Source: Labrenzia sp. VG12 (GTDB lineage Bacteria; Pseudomonadota; Alphaproteobacteria; Rhizobiales; Stappiaceae). From it: a stretch of DNA of 64,000 bases. The stretch is taken from positions 2,108,001 to 2,172,000 of the forward strand of contig NZ_CP022529.1 of the NCBI RefSeq assembly GCF_002237595.1, in the 5' to 3' direction. Made by a program: the position numbers and the translations under genes. The notes below the pieces were generated by a model. The model was not told the DNA's origin. It saw only the letters and a program-made list of their open reading frames with translations, and ran no database searches. Shown piece by piece: positions 44,307 through 53,800 of this stretch; positions within the stretch are counted from its first letter, which is position 1, and each line of letters starts with the position of its first letter.

Positions 44307-45800
44307 ATGCCTGATATTGTTCTCTCCAGTGCTGTCCGGGACAATCTCCTGTCGCTGAAGCAAACGGCGGATCTGCAATCGGTCACGCAAACCAGATTGG
44401 CCACCGGCCTGAAGGTCAACACGGCGCTCGACAATCCGAACTCCTTCTTCACGGCGCAGTCCCTGAACGACCGGGCAAGCGACCTGACCAACCTTCTGGA
44501 CAATATGGGCCAGTCGGTTCAGACAATCAGGGCGGCTGACAAGGGCATCACCTCCATTACAAAACTCGTGGAGTCCGCCAAAGCCATCGCCAACCAGGCG
44601 CTGCAGACGTCGAGCGAATACGAACGCAAGCAATATACCGCCCAGTACAACGACCTGCTCGAGCAGATCGAGGACATGGCGCGGGATTCCAGCTACAAGG
44701 GCAAGAACCTGCTTGCAGGCGCCGGCAACGAACTCGAAGTCATCTTCAACGAGGACAGCACCTCCAACCTCACCGTAGACCCGGTCGACTTCACCGACAC
44801 GACGCTGGACGATGGCCTCAATCTTGACGATCTCAACACAGGAGGTACCGGCACCTCCTCCTTCAACCTCTATGGCGGCACAACGACGCTGACATTGACC
44901 GGGTTGCAGGCTTCCTCGAACCTGACGGATCTCGGCGACTGGGCCGCTGGTGATGTCGTCACTGTGACCGATTCTTCCGGAACAACCAGCTTCACGGTCG
45001 GCACTGACATTACCACCGTGCAGGATTATGTGGACGCGCTGGACGGCCTGAGTGGCGTGCATGCCAGCTTTGACGAAGCAACGGACGGCATCACAATCAT
45101 TTCCGGACTGGATAACTCGCTTGCCATTTCCAAGGACAATGCCGGCGGTGGTACAGCGACCGACGGCAGCGCAACGGGTGGCACCACAACGACACTCACG
45201 GTCACGGCCCTGAGTTCAACGGCAACACTGATCTCCTCCGGCGGCTTCCAGGCGGGCGATACCATTACGATCACCGACGGCAACGGTTTCGAGCCGGCGT
45301 CCATCGAGATCGATGACGAAACCACGGTGGACGACCTTGTCTCCTTCATCAACAATGTGAAGGGTCTCGATGCCACCTTCTCAGGCGGCAGCATCTCGCT
45401 GATCGGTGAAGTCTCCTTCGACATCAGCAGCAGCAATGCCGATTTCAACCGGATGACACTTGCCTCGGGCACTGGCACCGTCGCGCTGTCGGCCGCAGCC
45501 TCGGAGTTCAAGACCGATACGGATATCGACCGGACCCTTCAGGCCATCAACGCGGCGCTCGACGAGCTTCGGTCAGCTGCCAGCAACATGGGCACGGCAC
45601 TGTCCACCGTGGAGATCCGGACGGAATTTACGGAGAACCTGATCAACACGCTCGAAATCGGCGCAGGTGAACTGACCATCGCCGACATGAACGAGGAGGG
45701 CGCCAACATGCTGGCGCTTCAGACCCGCCAGCAACTGTCATCGACCGCTCTGTCGCTTGCCAACCAGGCCGACCAGAGTGTTTTGAGCCTGTTCGGTTAA
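44307..45800 (+). CDS. Flagellin 3 (divergent central domain)
   Basis: 497 residues. The ends match the other two flagellins (LATGLKVNTALDNPNSFFTA; ANMLALQTRQQLSSTALSLA). The middle keeps two hook-IN units (TTVQDYVDALDGLSGVHASF, TTVDDLVSFINNVKGLDATF) but is otherwise clearly divergent and Gly/Thr-rich. It may form a distinct filament section. No T-run terminator is seen after it, so read-through to flbT is possible. Confidence 0.95.
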   Translation: MPDIVLSSAVRDNLLSLKQTADLQSVTQTRLATGLKVNTALDNPNSFFTAQSLNDRASDLTNLLDNMGQSVQTIRAADKGITSITKLVESAKAIANQALQTSSEYERKQYTAQYNDLLEQIEDMARDSSYKGKNLLAGAGNELEVIFNEDSTSNLTVDPVDFTDTTLDDGLNLDDLNTGGTGTSSFNLYGGTTTLTLTGLQASSNLTDLGDWAAGDVVTVTDSSGTTSFTVGTDITTVQDYVDALDGLSGVHASFDEATDGITIISGLDNSLAISKDNAGGGTATDGSATGGTTTTLTVTALSSTATLISSGGFQAGDTITITDGNGFEPASIEIDDETTVDDLVSFINNVKGLDATFSGGSISLIGEVSFDISSSNADFNRMTLASGTGTVALSAAASEFKTDTDIDRTLQAINAALDELRSAASNMGTALSTVEIRTEFTENLINTLEIGAGELTIADMNEEGANMLALQTRQQLSSTALSLANQADQSVLSLFG

Positions 45801-45836
45801 CATCGGCAGCAGGAAACATTAAGGTATCGGGAAGGC

Positions 45837-45858
45837 ACGTTAACTCTTTTGTTAACGT
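45837..45858. repeat. Inverted repeat upstream of flbT
   Basis: ACGTTAAC - TCTTTT - GTTAACGT: perfect 8-bp arms with a 6-nt spacer. It contains two TTAA half-sites 8 bp apart, so it is not the usual N7 CtrA box. It lies 34 bp before the flbT ATG and may be an operator. Confidence 0.5.
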
Positions 45859-45891
45859 TTCACCGCGATACTCACGCTTGGAGGTCACGGA

Positions 45892-46389
45892 ATGGCGCTC
45901 AAGGTCGAGCTAAAGCCGGGCGAAAGAATTATCATCGGGGACAGTGTCATTACCAATGATAATCAGCGCACGCGCCTGTTTATCGAAGGCCAGGCACCCA
46001 TTCTTCGGGAAAAGGATATTCTCACTCCGGCCACCGCTGATACACCGGCAAAACGGGTCTATCTGGCCGTTCAGCTGATGTATCTATCGACGGATATCGA
46101 AAGAATTCAGGAGAATTACTTCACTCTCGTCAACGATATTGTGAAGGCCGCGCCGAGTACGATCCCGTACGTTACCAGGATTAGTAACTCCATCCTAACC
46201 GGCGCCTTTTACAAAGCTCTGAAAGAAGCACGAAAGCTCATCGAGTATGAAGGGACGCTGATCAGTCATGTACAAGCAGGCAGCGCAGGCTTACCAGAAG
46301 ACGGCCCAGGTGGCGGCAGTGTCGCCTCGGGAACTGGAAGCGAATCTGCTGATGAAGGCCGCAGCACGGCTTCAGTTGATCAAGGATGA
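45892..46389 (+). CDS. flbT: Flagellin mRNA regulator FlbT with an extended C-terminus
   Basis: 165 residues. MALKVELKPGERIIIGDSVI, RLFIEGQAPILREKDILTP and RVYLAVQLMYLSTDIERIQE are typical of FlbT, which binds flagellin mRNA 5' leaders and represses translation in Caulobacter. The conserved part ends near residue 125 (EARKLIEYEGTLISH). The last ~40 residues are Gly/Ser-rich and are read from DNA that also encodes the start of flaF in another frame (122-bp overlap). FlbT acts opposite FlaF on flagellin translation. Confidence 0.93.
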   Translation: MALKVELKPGERIIIGDSVITNDNQRTRLFIEGQAPILREKDILTPATADTPAKRVYLAVQLMYLSTDIERIQENYFTLVNDIVKAAPSTIPYVTRISNSILTGAFYKALKEARKLIEYEGTLISHVQAGSAGLPEDGPGGGSVASGTGSESADEGRSTASVDQG

Positions 46390-46654
46390 GTGGGACGATT
46401 CTTCGCTCGCCGAAAAAGATGATGCTCTGGTCTATAACCGCAAGCTCTGGACCATCCTTGTAACCTCGGCAACGAGCGCGGAAAGCGAGTTGCCGCAGGA
46501 CATCAAGAACAATATTGCCACCTTGGGCGTGTTTGTTTTCAAACAGACGATGTCGATCATCACGACCGATGACGTCAACAAGATCGGTGTGCTCATCAAC
46601 ATCAATCGGGCGATTGCGGAAGGCTTGAGATCCCAACCGGCCGACGCCGAGTAG
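46268..46654 (+). CDS. flaF: Flagellar biosynthesis regulator FlaF
   Basis: 128 residues. AAQAYQKTAQVAAVSPRELE at the start and KLWTILVTSATSAESELPQD with IGVLININRAIAEGLRSQP near the end are typical of FlaF. It acts as a flagellin secretion factor and counteracts FlbT in Caulobacter. The ATG at 46268 lies inside flbT. A bidirectional terminator follows 26 bp downstream and marks the end of the flagellar genes on this side of the inserted module. Confidence 0.94.
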   Translation: MYKQAAQAYQKTAQVAAVSPRELEANLLMKAAARLQLIKDEWDDSSLAEKDDALVYNRKLWTILVTSATSAESELPQDIKNNIATLGVFVFKQTMSIITTDDVNKIGVLININRAIAEGLRSQPADAE

Positions 46655-46680
46655 ATCTCCCTACAGCAAGAAAAAATCGA

Positions 46681-46708
46681 GGCCGGCGCTCAAAGCGACC
46701 GGCCTTTT
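46681..46708. terminator. Bidirectional terminator between flaF and the CSD-repeat gene
   Basis: GGCCGGCGCT / AGCG-A-CCGGCC with loop CAA, followed by TTTT on the plus strand and by a T-run on the minus strand. It ends both flaF and the convergent cold-shock-repeat gene. Confidence 0.85.
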
Positions 46709-46712
46709 GCTG

Positions 46713-46746
46713 TCAGCCCGCCTCATCCGCTTCGTCGAGTTCTTGC
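46713..46746. repeat. Left copy of a 34-bp imperfect direct repeat flanking the inserted module
   Basis: This stretch, the last codons and stop of the CSD-repeat gene (protein RQELDEADEAG), recurs in the same orientation at 54336-54369 with 5 mismatches, where the reverse strand reads RQELDEAGEVG and stop. The two copies bracket the three-frame module. Confidence 0.6.
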
Positions 46747-49700
46747 CTGACATCATCGAGGTTCGGAGAAAAGTCGGTAGCTTTTCCGATCTTTGACAAA
46801 ATCGCGTCCACCACCATTGCCTGGCCATCCTGACGCGTACTTACATGCACGATCTCGTCCCGCAGAACCGTCATGTCTCCTTCCTCTTCATTGAGATAGG
46901 CTCCGGGCAATGCGAAAAACTCGTCCCCGGTGAAAAGGTCTGTAAATCTGCCGGGACGTCGTTGGTCACTGCCAAAGCTGGCCACGAGTATCCGTTCATT
47001 GTCGGCGAGACCATCTTCGGGAACCATCACGGCATTGACGACACTTGGCCTTTCTGCTCCCGGGAGGAATTGGCAGAACAGCCGTGCGCCGGGTCCGAAA
47101 CGGTCATCAAATCCGAGCATTTCAACCAGTGTTGCCGGGAGATAAGCTAGGCCCCGCTCACCGTCAGCGTCTTGAATTTCAACGAAACCGTAACTTGGAT
47201 TTTCATTCAGGTTGTCGAGCGATGCCTCGGTCCACGGCAACCTCTTGATGTTCCTCGGCACGGCCTTCGACACTTGCAAGTTCGTGCGATTGTCCCGTTG
47301 CAGCGAAAATTCCACCGGCATCGATTTCGTGATTTTGTCCGCCTCCACTTGGAATGCAGCGGCGTTAAAGCGGATTTCGGCACTGCGATCACGGATCATG
47401 ACGATTTTGCCGAAATCTTTCTCCTGATTATAGAAGGCGACATACCCCTCGTGAAACCAGTCATCGTCGTGCGGTGCGCGTTCGAACATACCCGGTGTGA
47501 GGGCTTTGGACTTGGTTTCCAGGACCGTGAAGCGAACCTTGTCACCAAACTTCAGATCATCTGCCCCCCTCTCCCTGAGCATCCACCTGGGGAAGGAAAC
47601 ACGGTCTTCCACGCCCAACACCCGGAACAGCATCTCATCGACCAGTTGACCATCCTGATCTTCGGAACGCGGCCCCTGATAAAACCCGTATTTCCAGGGC
47701 GCACCTTCATTTTCCCGGACTGCATCCAGCAACCGCCATTTGCCCTCGTACAAATAGGCCTTCACCGATAGATACTGTCCGGGCATCTCATCACAAAGCC
47801 AGTTGTAGGCGTAATGGCTCTTGTGCACGAAGATCTTGATATCGCCATTGGCGCTTTGCAGAACCCTGCCTTCTGCCCCGCTTCGTGCCGGTAGCAAATA
47901 GCACATCAAATCATTGTGCCCCTCCCTATGGTTGAACTGCACGAAACTGATGGAGCGTTTGTCTCCCAACTCGGCAATCTGGCAAGCCACAGGCAGGCCA
48001 ATGATATGCCGGTCGGGAAGTCCCGCATCTAGAAAAGCATTTTGGCTGATCTTGATGCGTGTGCCATCCTCGAGTTCTACAAAACCATAGCGCCCGTTCT
48101 TTTCGAAGGCATATGGCGCGCCTTCTCTGAAGGGCACGATCCGTCCGTTTGTCAATGGACCGGGGATACGAGGCATCTGATGCAGATCACAGACGGCATA
48201 TCCTTTTGGTGTGGCCGCAATCTTGGCCCGCTTCCAGATTGCCTCGCACTGGTCCAAATGCCCAAAGCAATCATGCAGCTGAGGCGGAATCAGCGCACTG
48301 AGCTGCTCGCCATCGTGAGAGAAATTCAGAAAAAGAAGGTTCCCGTCCTGGGCGCTACTTACTTCCCCCAGGATCCAGCGCCCCTGGTCCAGAAGATCCA
48401 TGTGCTGCACACGCGTGATGGAGTACCGATTGTTCGGCTCCTCCTGCATGGTCAAATGTACCTTTGCACCTTCCGGCAGACACGGAAACTTGTAGAGCTG
48501 AGGAAGCGCAGCCTCATGAAGAAATAACGGCTGCAAGCCCTTTTTCAGGCCCCTGTCCTGAGGGCGCGAGATTTCGACCAGCCAGCAGCGCCGGCCGCCG
48601 TCAGGTTCCAGCTCCCACTTGATGGTGCCCTCTACGTCCCAGTAGATTCGTCGGCTGCATTCCAACAGCCGGCTAACCACCGGGAAACGCCAGTTGCTGC
48701 GTACAGTCGCCGACACGGCGTCACCGGATTGCAGCCTGTGGTAGCCAATGCGCCTCAGCATGGCCATGGGAAGTTTGACCAGCCGGTCGACACCTTCGCC
48801 CTCCAGGTAATAGGCATCATTTTTGGGGGAGAAGTTCAGAACGGTCAGGTCTTGCCGCGTCAGCAGGTTTTGCTCCCCTCCTGGACCTTTTACATAGGTC
48901 AGTATGGGCAGGTCAGCATCGTCTCTCCTGACTTCACACAGCAAGACATCTCCGACAATCAACTTGCGATGTATTGCGACTTCGGCAAACTGCAAGTTGC
49001 CCTCTACTGTCGCGAATTCATTGACGTCAAGCTGACGGGAATCCATAGGCACCTGAATTTTGAACCGTTGCGCAGACCTGTCGATATCAAGGACCGTGAA
49101 TTCCTCTAGATCATTGTGAGCTATGTGGAACGGCTTCGCATCGCTGACTCTGTAAGTTTCACCGTCCCGGTAGACCTTGCACCAGAGGGATTGCCCCAAG
49201 ACAATGACGAGGCCACTTCTCCTCAACACATCTGCTGACAGCGTTACTTGAATGCCGTCCTCATTCGCCAATTCGGCACCCTGCACCCTTCCGGAACGTC
49301 CCTTCAGGCGTTCAACAACAAGTTTTTGACGGCGACGTGTGTCGAGCTCTTCCGGCTCGAATTCTGTAATCTGCTGATCCAGATTTTCTTCGAAAGCCTG
49401 CCCTTCGCTGCCTGCAACGCTCCTTACCCAGAAGCCATCCGGTCCTGAAATTCTCGGCATTACACCGGGAAACAGCTTCTTGAACATCGAAATGAAGGTT
49501 CGATCTTTTCTCGGATCCCTGTTTTCCTCTTCATCTCCGAGAAAACGAGCATTTCCGCCGGTAAGCTCAATCAGGCTCAAGGACTTGTAGGCAACCTTCC
49601 TGAACTCCTCGATTTCGGCAATCTTGCCCTGCCTTCCCGACAGAGTAGAAGTTTGACTCAGCGTTATTCTACGCAGCCCCAAGGAAGATTTAAGCGCATT

Positions 49701-49904
49701 CAGAAACCACCCGTCGCCGCTCAAGAGCACCGTTTTGTGTTCAAGCGGCAGGAAACAAAGTAACCACGAGTTCGATGCCCCGAGCGCAAGACGAGACCCC
49801 ATAGCACTGTTGCCAATAATGCCCGGATACAGAAGATCGACGGCGGCCATGACATGCTGCCAGCCTCGTTGAGACACCGGTAGAAAACCCGGTCTTGGCT
49901 TCAT
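46713..49904 (-). CDS. Very large protein of tandem cold-shock/OB-like repeats (candidate defence or stress module)
   Basis: 1063 residues. After an N-terminal ~170-residue region of no known family (TVLLSGDGWFLNALKSSLG recalls a nuclease strand-loop but is not convincing), the protein divides into about eleven beta units of 60-80 residues. Each begins with a GxV/GFV strand and ends with a 'GdxVxF...V' strand: YGFVELEDGTRIKISQNAFL (~620), GYVAFYNQEKDFGKIVMIRD (~850), YGFVEIQDADGERGLAYLPA (~930). This is the cold-shock/OB pattern and suggests single-stranded RNA or DNA binding. It follows the NTPase gene by 27 bp if that ends at 49932, so it is an operon partner. Composition is less GC-rich than the flagellar genes. 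Confidence 0.7.
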   Translation of the reverse strand: MKPRPGFLPVSQRGWQHVMAAVDLLYPGIIGNSAMGSRLALGASNSWLLCFLPLEHKTVLLSGDGWFLNALKSSLGLRRITLSQTSTLSGRQGKIAEIEEFRKVAYKSLSLIELTGGNARFLGDEEENRDPRKDRTFISMFKKLFPGVMPRISGPDGFWVRSVAGSEGQAFEENLDQQITEFEPEELDTRRRQKLVVERLKGRSGRVQGAELANEDGIQVTLSADVLRRSGLVIVLGQSLWCKVYRDGETYRVSDAKPFHIAHNDLEEFTVLDIDRSAQRFKIQVPMDSRQLDVNEFATVEGNLQFAEVAIHRKLIVGDVLLCEVRRDDADLPILTYVKGPGGEQNLLTRQDLTVLNFSPKNDAYYLEGEGVDRLVKLPMAMLRRIGYHRLQSGDAVSATVRSNWRFPVVSRLLECSRRIYWDVEGTIKWELEPDGGRRCWLVEISRPQDRGLKKGLQPLFLHEAALPQLYKFPCLPEGAKVHLTMQEEPNNRYSITRVQHMDLLDQGRWILGEVSSAQDGNLLFLNFSHDGEQLSALIPPQLHDCFGHLDQCEAIWKRAKIAATPKGYAVCDLHQMPRIPGPLTNGRIVPFREGAPYAFEKNGRYGFVELEDGTRIKISQNAFLDAGLPDRHIIGLPVACQIAELGDKRSISFVQFNHREGHNDLMCYLLPARSGAEGRVLQSANGDIKIFVHKSHYAYNWLCDEMPGQYLSVKAYLYEGKWRLLDAVRENEGAPWKYGFYQGPRSEDQDGQLVDEMLFRVLGVEDRVSFPRWMLRERGADDLKFGDKVRFTVLETKSKALTPGMFERAPHDDDWFHEGYVAFYNQEKDFGKIVMIRDRSAEIRFNAAAFQVEADKITKSMPVEFSLQRDNRTNLQVSKAVPRNIKRLPWTEASLDNLNENPSYGFVEIQDADGERGLAYLPATLVEMLGFDDRFGPGARLFCQFLPGAERPSVVNAVMVPEDGLADNERILVASFGSDQRRPGRFTDLFTGDEFFALPGAYLNEEEGDMTVLRDEIVHVSTRQDGQAMVVDAILSKIGKATDFSPNLDDVRQELDEADEAG

Positions 49905-50892
49905 GAGGGAGACCAGCAGCCGACTTGGCGGCTAAACTGTCTCTCGAGCTCCCGCCAACGCTTCCGACAAGGGCACCGCTGTTTCGGTAAACGCTTCCTC
50001 CTGGTCCCGGCTGCCCCTCCTCCCCCGGACCAGCCTCTCTGTCTTCCTCGCCTGTTCCCTGCAACAGGTGATATTCCTGCACCGAGATCACGTTGGAAGC
50101 CAGGGACACCTCGTGGCCACCCCACTTGCCGACAATCGCCTTGCCTGGCTGATTGCCTGGACCATTCGTTGCCGACTTCTCAGTTATCTCATCAAAATCT
50201 GCAACGAGCAGGTCTCCAGGATAAGGTTTCGGCGGAACGGGGAACCGGTACAGGACATCAAGCAAATCGTCGACAAAGGTCTCGGTGCTTCCTTGAGCGA
50301 AGGTTTCGAGCCAGCCCTCAGACGGGGGAATTCGCGAAACAAGCTGGTGGCGTTTGGCGGCCCTCTGAGCTTGTAATCCCTGCCAGACTGCAGCTGCATA
50401 TTCCCTGCGGAGCTTCTGCCGCAGGTGGCTGTCTGCAGGCAATTCGGGTTCAAGACTGATCAGGGCTGCAGCCAAGATGCGCGTTGCCCGGTCCCACGAC
50501 TCCTGCTCCAGCCGAGCTTGATAAGTTTTGGCGGCGAATAGGGCGCTGTAACCACTTTGCTCGCTCGGGTTATCTGCCAAGTCGCTGGAGAGCCGGCTGA
50601 TCGCTTCCGGTTCGACATCGAGCTTTCTTTGCGGCTCCTCCGTGAGCGACAAGTAGAGCGTCATCCCTTCCGAGCAGCTCCGCAAGTCGAGCGGTTGAGC
50701 GTCGAGCACCAGAGGTAAGAATTCTTCCAGGAGCCGTACTGCTTCCTGCCTGTGATCACTCGAAATGTCGGCAGCCAGTCCGACAAATTTTGTGAGTTCG
50801 TATCCGGACCAATTGTCTTTTAAATCCAGAACCCACTCGCCTTTGCCAAAAAAGGTGCCGGTTTCTGCCGTACGGCGGATCTGTGCCTCCAA
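49741..50892 (-). CDS. C-terminal portion of the STAND-like NTPase, separated by frameshifts
   Basis: The open frame here has only a TTG start (50892). Coding-like sequence begins earlier in the same frame (EEKFAGYELEAQIRRTAETG), directly continuing the NTPase C-terminal helices. It looks real to about GTGEEDREAGPGEEG (~50020) and then becomes Gly/Ser/Arg-rich where it runs into the next gene's 5' end. Removing one base from the C-runs at 50014-50026 moves it to a frame ending SRDQEEAFTETAVPLSEALA and a TAG at 49932. So this is most likely the last ~330 residues of the upstream gene, not a separate protein. Function of this part is unknown. Confidence 0.55.
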   Translation of the reverse strand: MEAQIRRTAETGTFFGKGEWVLDLKDNWSGYELTKFVGLAADISSDHRQEAVRLLEEFLPLVLDAQPLDLRSCSEGMTLYLSLTEEPQRKLDVEPEAISRLSSDLADNPSEQSGYSALFAAKTYQARLEQESWDRATRILAAALISLEPELPADSHLRQKLRREYAAAVWQGLQAQRAAKRHQLVSRIPPSEGWLETFAQGSTETFVDDLLDVLYRFPVPPKPYPGDLLVADFDEITEKSATNGPGNQPGKAIVGKWGGHEVSLASNVISVQEYHLLQGTGEEDREAGPGEEGQPGPGGSVYRNSGALVGSVGGSSRDSLAAKSAAGLPHEAKTGFSTGVSTRLAACHGRRRSSVSGHYWQQCYGVSSCARGIELVVTLFPAA

Positions 50893-53800
50893 CTCGTAAC
50901 CTGCAAACTTTTCCTCGCGGACGCAAATTTGGCGGCTTCGTCATGTTCCGCTGGACAAAGGTCGATCGCTTTGATCGCGTCGACAAAGACAGGAGTTTCA
51001 AGGCTGGCGCCCCCCTCTGCCTGGTGAAGCGTCCGCCAAAGCTTTGCAAGGATAATGAGCCAACGCGCCTTGCCAAGTTCGCCTTCTATCCGATCGGCAT
51101 TTGTGGTGACGACGTCCAAAAACCGCCTGGCAAGCGCGGCATTCAATTGCGCCAGGCGGTTGATTTCATGGAAGGCGGGGTGGCCAAGATGAATTTGGCG
51201 CTCGCGCAAGGTCTCGATTACATTTGCGACAACTCCGACAACAAGATCGCTGTCGATGCCCTGTTCCTCGGGTTCAAAATGACCTCGAACTCCCTTATAA
51301 ATCTCTGCCGTTTTTCTGACGGACTTGATGTAAAGCCGCAACAACTCAAAAGGGGCGGATTTCGGGTTCGCAACAAGCTCTGCCAGGAACACGTAGTTTT
51401 CCTTCAGAAGCCTGTCAGCCTCTTCCGGCAGTGTTTCGTTGTCTGCTGCTTCTGCGATGTAACTGCGCGCAAGCCGGATCTTCGCCTTTTCAAGCCAGAA
51501 CACGATGCGCTGACTGCGATGGCCTCGGTCGACGAAACGGCTCAAGTCTTTGACCGTCGCGGAATAGTCCTCCAGAGAAAGTGCACCATTGTCGACGTCG
51601 GGGTCGTTATCCACAAGCTCCTCGACCACACTCAGGTCAGCTGGAAAATCGGCGTAGAGCTTATGCGCGATTTCCTTGCTCTCGTTGGCGAATTTCCTTG
51701 ATGAAGCATAGCTAGACCGACGTAGCTGTTTGGAAACACTTGACAGAATTCGCGCTTCCAGAATGCGGTGATGCCTTTCCACCGTTTGATCGATCTCACC
51801 TTCAGTTGCCTTGATCAACGCCTTGAAATCGTCCAGACAACGCAGGGTCTGGGTCAGGCTGACACCATGGTTCAACGCCCCAAGATACCCCGCGCCGCGG
51901 GCATTGCTCCAATGCGGCGACAACCTGTTTTCCAATAATTCCGTTCGCAAGAGCCAGTACCGGTTCATGGCAGGTGACAACGGGCTGACAAAACGCTTCT
52001 CGGCCAGATGAGTTAGCAATTCCCGGGAGTCGAAAAGACAGTCGCGCGCATCAGCCGGTTCGTATCGCCGGCCAGCTGTACAGAAAATTTCTGCTGCGAG
52101 TTCATTGGCCCGCACAAATAGAAGAACGAAGGCCGCCAAGTGGGGCCTGGCATTGTCTTGGGAGAGTCGGATCTGCGACAGCGCCCAATTGCGCAATCCC
52201 AGGATCTTCTTAAGCCAGAGGCTCGGCGCTTCCTGACGGATGGTGTCTTCCAGGAAATCGAACCAGGTATTGAAAATTCTGGAAAGCTGTTCGGTCTGCC
52301 ATCTTCCAGAAAGAAGTCTCTTGTCAGTGTTTGACTTGGAAGTTCCTGACAACACGCACGAATTCAACAGATCGCCAACGGGCACTGCCATTTGGTGCAA
52401 GGGCACTTCTTTTCGTTTTTGATCAATGTGGCGCTGCAAGGCGTCCGCGAGGATAACACGATCATCTGCAAGCAGGTAGTCAGCGCGAGAATCCGGCTGC
52501 TGATGCTGATTTCCCCCTTCATTCCTGCGAAGATCCCATAACAGTTTCTTGTAATGATGCTCAACCTTGAAGAAACCCGGCTCATCCGCTTCGACAATCA
52601 TTCCGCTGCCAAGTACATGATCCAGAAGGGTTTGGTGAACAGCAACATTCAAAGAATCGCAAATTGTTTCCAGCATCGACCGATCAAATGCTGTGAGGTA
52701 CCAAAGTAATTTTAGAAGCCGCGCTTCATCTTGCGGCTTGTTGGCCATGATCTCTTCGAAAAGACGACTGAACGGATTAACAAACTTTGCCTTGTCTCCC
52801 GAAAACCGACCCAGGTTTTCTTTTAGGTATGTCAGTTTCGCATGCAATTCGAAGGGCAAAGACGTCGTTTCGAGGATACCTTCCATGGCCGGACAGTGAA
52901 GGTGACCCGACATGCCCAGCCTGGCGACAAGATCGAGTTTCTCTGCACGCGTTTCAAAGCCCTGCAATGAAACAAGAACCACTTCACTGAATGACCCCTC
53001 CCCTGAGATGGGGTTGGAGCTAGCGGTATCTTCAATCGCCTGTTCAGAACCATTTGCAAACGGTAGGTCGAAAATGTTTCCAAAGGACGCTTCGTCCTCC
53101 CAGTCACTGACAGAGCGCGGCGGCTCTCCTTTTCCGGCTCCAAAGTTATCCTGAGACGACGAAGACAGGAGGACCTGTCCAGGTTCTTTCATTTCAGAAA
53201 GAGTTTTTCCTTCCTTGAGCCAGTCGATCTTGTACTGGGAAAACAGTACGATTGTTCCAGTTTCCAACTCCTCACAGAATGTCCGTATCAAACGTTCGAG
53301 ATTTCCGCCCTGCTCGGGATTTGCCTGCGAAAAGACCCGGTCATGCCCATCGATCAGGATCACCGTTTTGTTTTGAGGAAAATCTTCGGCTAACTCGTTC
53401 AGGTCCCTGGCCAGGAACAACGGTAACCGTTCCAGGCACTCATCGCCCCCCCAAAGGTGAGCACCCTCAAATTCATCGGCAAATTTCTTGAATGCGTCGC
53501 TCATCATGCGTTGTTCTCCGACCGCGCCAAAGAACTTGAACAAGGCATTTACAGGTGTCGCTTCCACCACTTGAGCGGCAATTCCCAGGCTCGACTTCGC
53601 CGCTTCGCTGGCCAGGGTTTCAACGTACTTGAGAAAATTGTCGACTAGCCCGTCTTCAATGGCAGTGACGTATTTGTCGTGGGAGAATAGACTACCGTAT
53701 TTGAGGTGTTCTTCTTTCCTTCCCTCAAGCGTGCTCATGATCATGAACAGGGTGTCGAACCGCTTAAAATATCTGAAATGCGTAGACAGCTTCGGCTGCG

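Noticed and set aside
45840..45856. CtrA box in the inverted repeat before flbT
   Set aside because: The TTAA half-sites are 8 bp apart, not 7. Kept only as an inverted repeat.
47690..49500. Cold-shock gene array as separate small csp genes
   Set aside because: All units are in one continuous frame with no internal starts or ribosome sites; it is one repeat protein.
49741..49904. 164-bp overlap of two minus-strand ORFs at the start of the CSD-repeat gene
   Set aside because: The overlapping end is out of the likely true frame; after one-base correction the upstream gene stops at 49932 before the ATG at 49904.
50908..50918. Programmed -1 frameshifting in the NTPase gene
   Set aside because: No canonical slippery heptamer (X XXY YYZ) or clear downstream structure. 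A second, opposite shift would also be needed.
50883..51701. Long plus-strand ORF (272 codons) antisense to the NTPase gene
   Set aside because: It is the mirror of a well-supported minus-strand reading with protein motifs; its translation shows no domain.
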